DNA of 64,000 bases from Aphelenchoides besseyi. Taxonomy: Eukaryota > Nematoda > Chromadorea > Rhabditida > Aphelenchoididae. The position numbers and the translations under genes were made by a program. Under the pieces are notes generated by a model. It worked only from the letters and a program-made list of their open reading frames with translations, was not told where the DNA came from and did not search any database. This document shows positions 63,779 through 64,000 of the stretch, piece by piece. The first letter of the stretch is position 1. Each line of letters starts with the position of its first letter. The stretch lies in the NCBI GenBank assembly GCA_024699855.1, contig JAMPIQ010000001.1:806001-870000 (forward strand), read 5' to 3'.

Positions 63779-64000
63779 TTGCGCAAAGGCTCTGGATCAA
63801 TTTAATGCGAATTTGAGCAAATTTAACAAATTGTTGGGCTTTAAAGTGCTCTCATTTCTGTCTCAGTTATCCGGTAGCTACGAGTTTGAACACCTTGAAT
63901 AGCTAAACCTTTAAGCTATCTGTTAAAACAATTTGAGCACTAGTTGTTGCCAGAATCTCTAAGATACATCGATTTGCGCGATGGACGGGCTATACAAGGG
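63779..64000 (-). repeat. Dispersed repeat, copy C (diverged, cut by the window end)
   Basis: It aligns with copy B in the same orientation. Shared landmarks are a run ending in CAGTTATCC, then ACGAGTTT, AATAGCTA, GAGCACTA and TTGTTGCCA, with many differences between them. The last 36 bases (63965-64000) are identical to copies A and B. The rest of the element lies beyond the window. Confidence 0.75.

Overview
The window is compact animal nuclear DNA, most likely from a nematode. Introns are mostly 40-70 bp and end in a nematode-like TTTTCAG/TTTAG. Coding regions encode typical metazoan proteins, including a SNAIL-superfamily finger protein, a lachesin/IgLON protein, an aminergic GPCR, ESRP/fusilli and a germline-type tandem CCCH protein. 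Several ATGs sit a few bases after a strong 3' splice site, which suggests 5' UTR introns or spliced-leader trans-splicing. I saw no bacterial, viral or organellar gene blocks. The species is not identifiable from the sequence alone.

Layout. 1-4.5 kb: SF3B3 on the minus strand, divergent from SMPD4 (4.7-6.9 kb). 7.0-8.9 kb: a SNAIL/Scratch-type C2H2 factor on the minus strand, followed by about 3.3 kb without a supported gene. 12.2-17.9 kb: a dense housekeeping block with a UPF0390-like protein, RAD1, RPS10, SEC61B and NF-YC. 19.8-23.2 kb: a small membrane protein, RAB2 (with a hairpin in one intron) and COX7C. 23.4-26.6 kb: a lachesin-like immunoglobulin protein. 29.4-30.9 kb: an unrecognised gene facing a small secreted eight-cysteine peptide that resembles the macin antimicrobial family. 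33.2-37.5 kb: a PLA2G15-type lysosomal phospholipase, a divergent PP1-like phosphatase and a tandem CCCH protein, all on the minus strand. 38.7-42.6 kb: ESRP. 46.6-49.7 kb: IMP4 and an acidic KEN-box protein with a perfect four-unit minisatellite. 50.3-52.8 kb: an aminergic GPCR with a long third loop. 56.97 kb: tRNA-Trp. 61.7-62.7 kb: a secreted GH16 glucanase of fungal type.

A dispersed repeat about 0.5 kb long occurs at 32.0-32.6 kb, inverted at 60.2-60.8 kb, and as a diverged third copy running off the right end. All three copies share an unchanged 36-bp core. The second and third copies are in the same orientation and bracket the GH16 gene. The macin-like gene lies about 1 kb from the first copy.

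The main points for follow-up are the macin-like precursor, the probably horizontally acquired GH16 gene and its flanking repeats, the repeat core, and a microRNA-like hairpin in an unusually long RAB2 intron. Long spacers (9-12, 43-46.6, 53-57 and 57-61 kb) contain only ORFs that look like chance. Exon boundaries were read by eye from GT/AG sites and reading frame.
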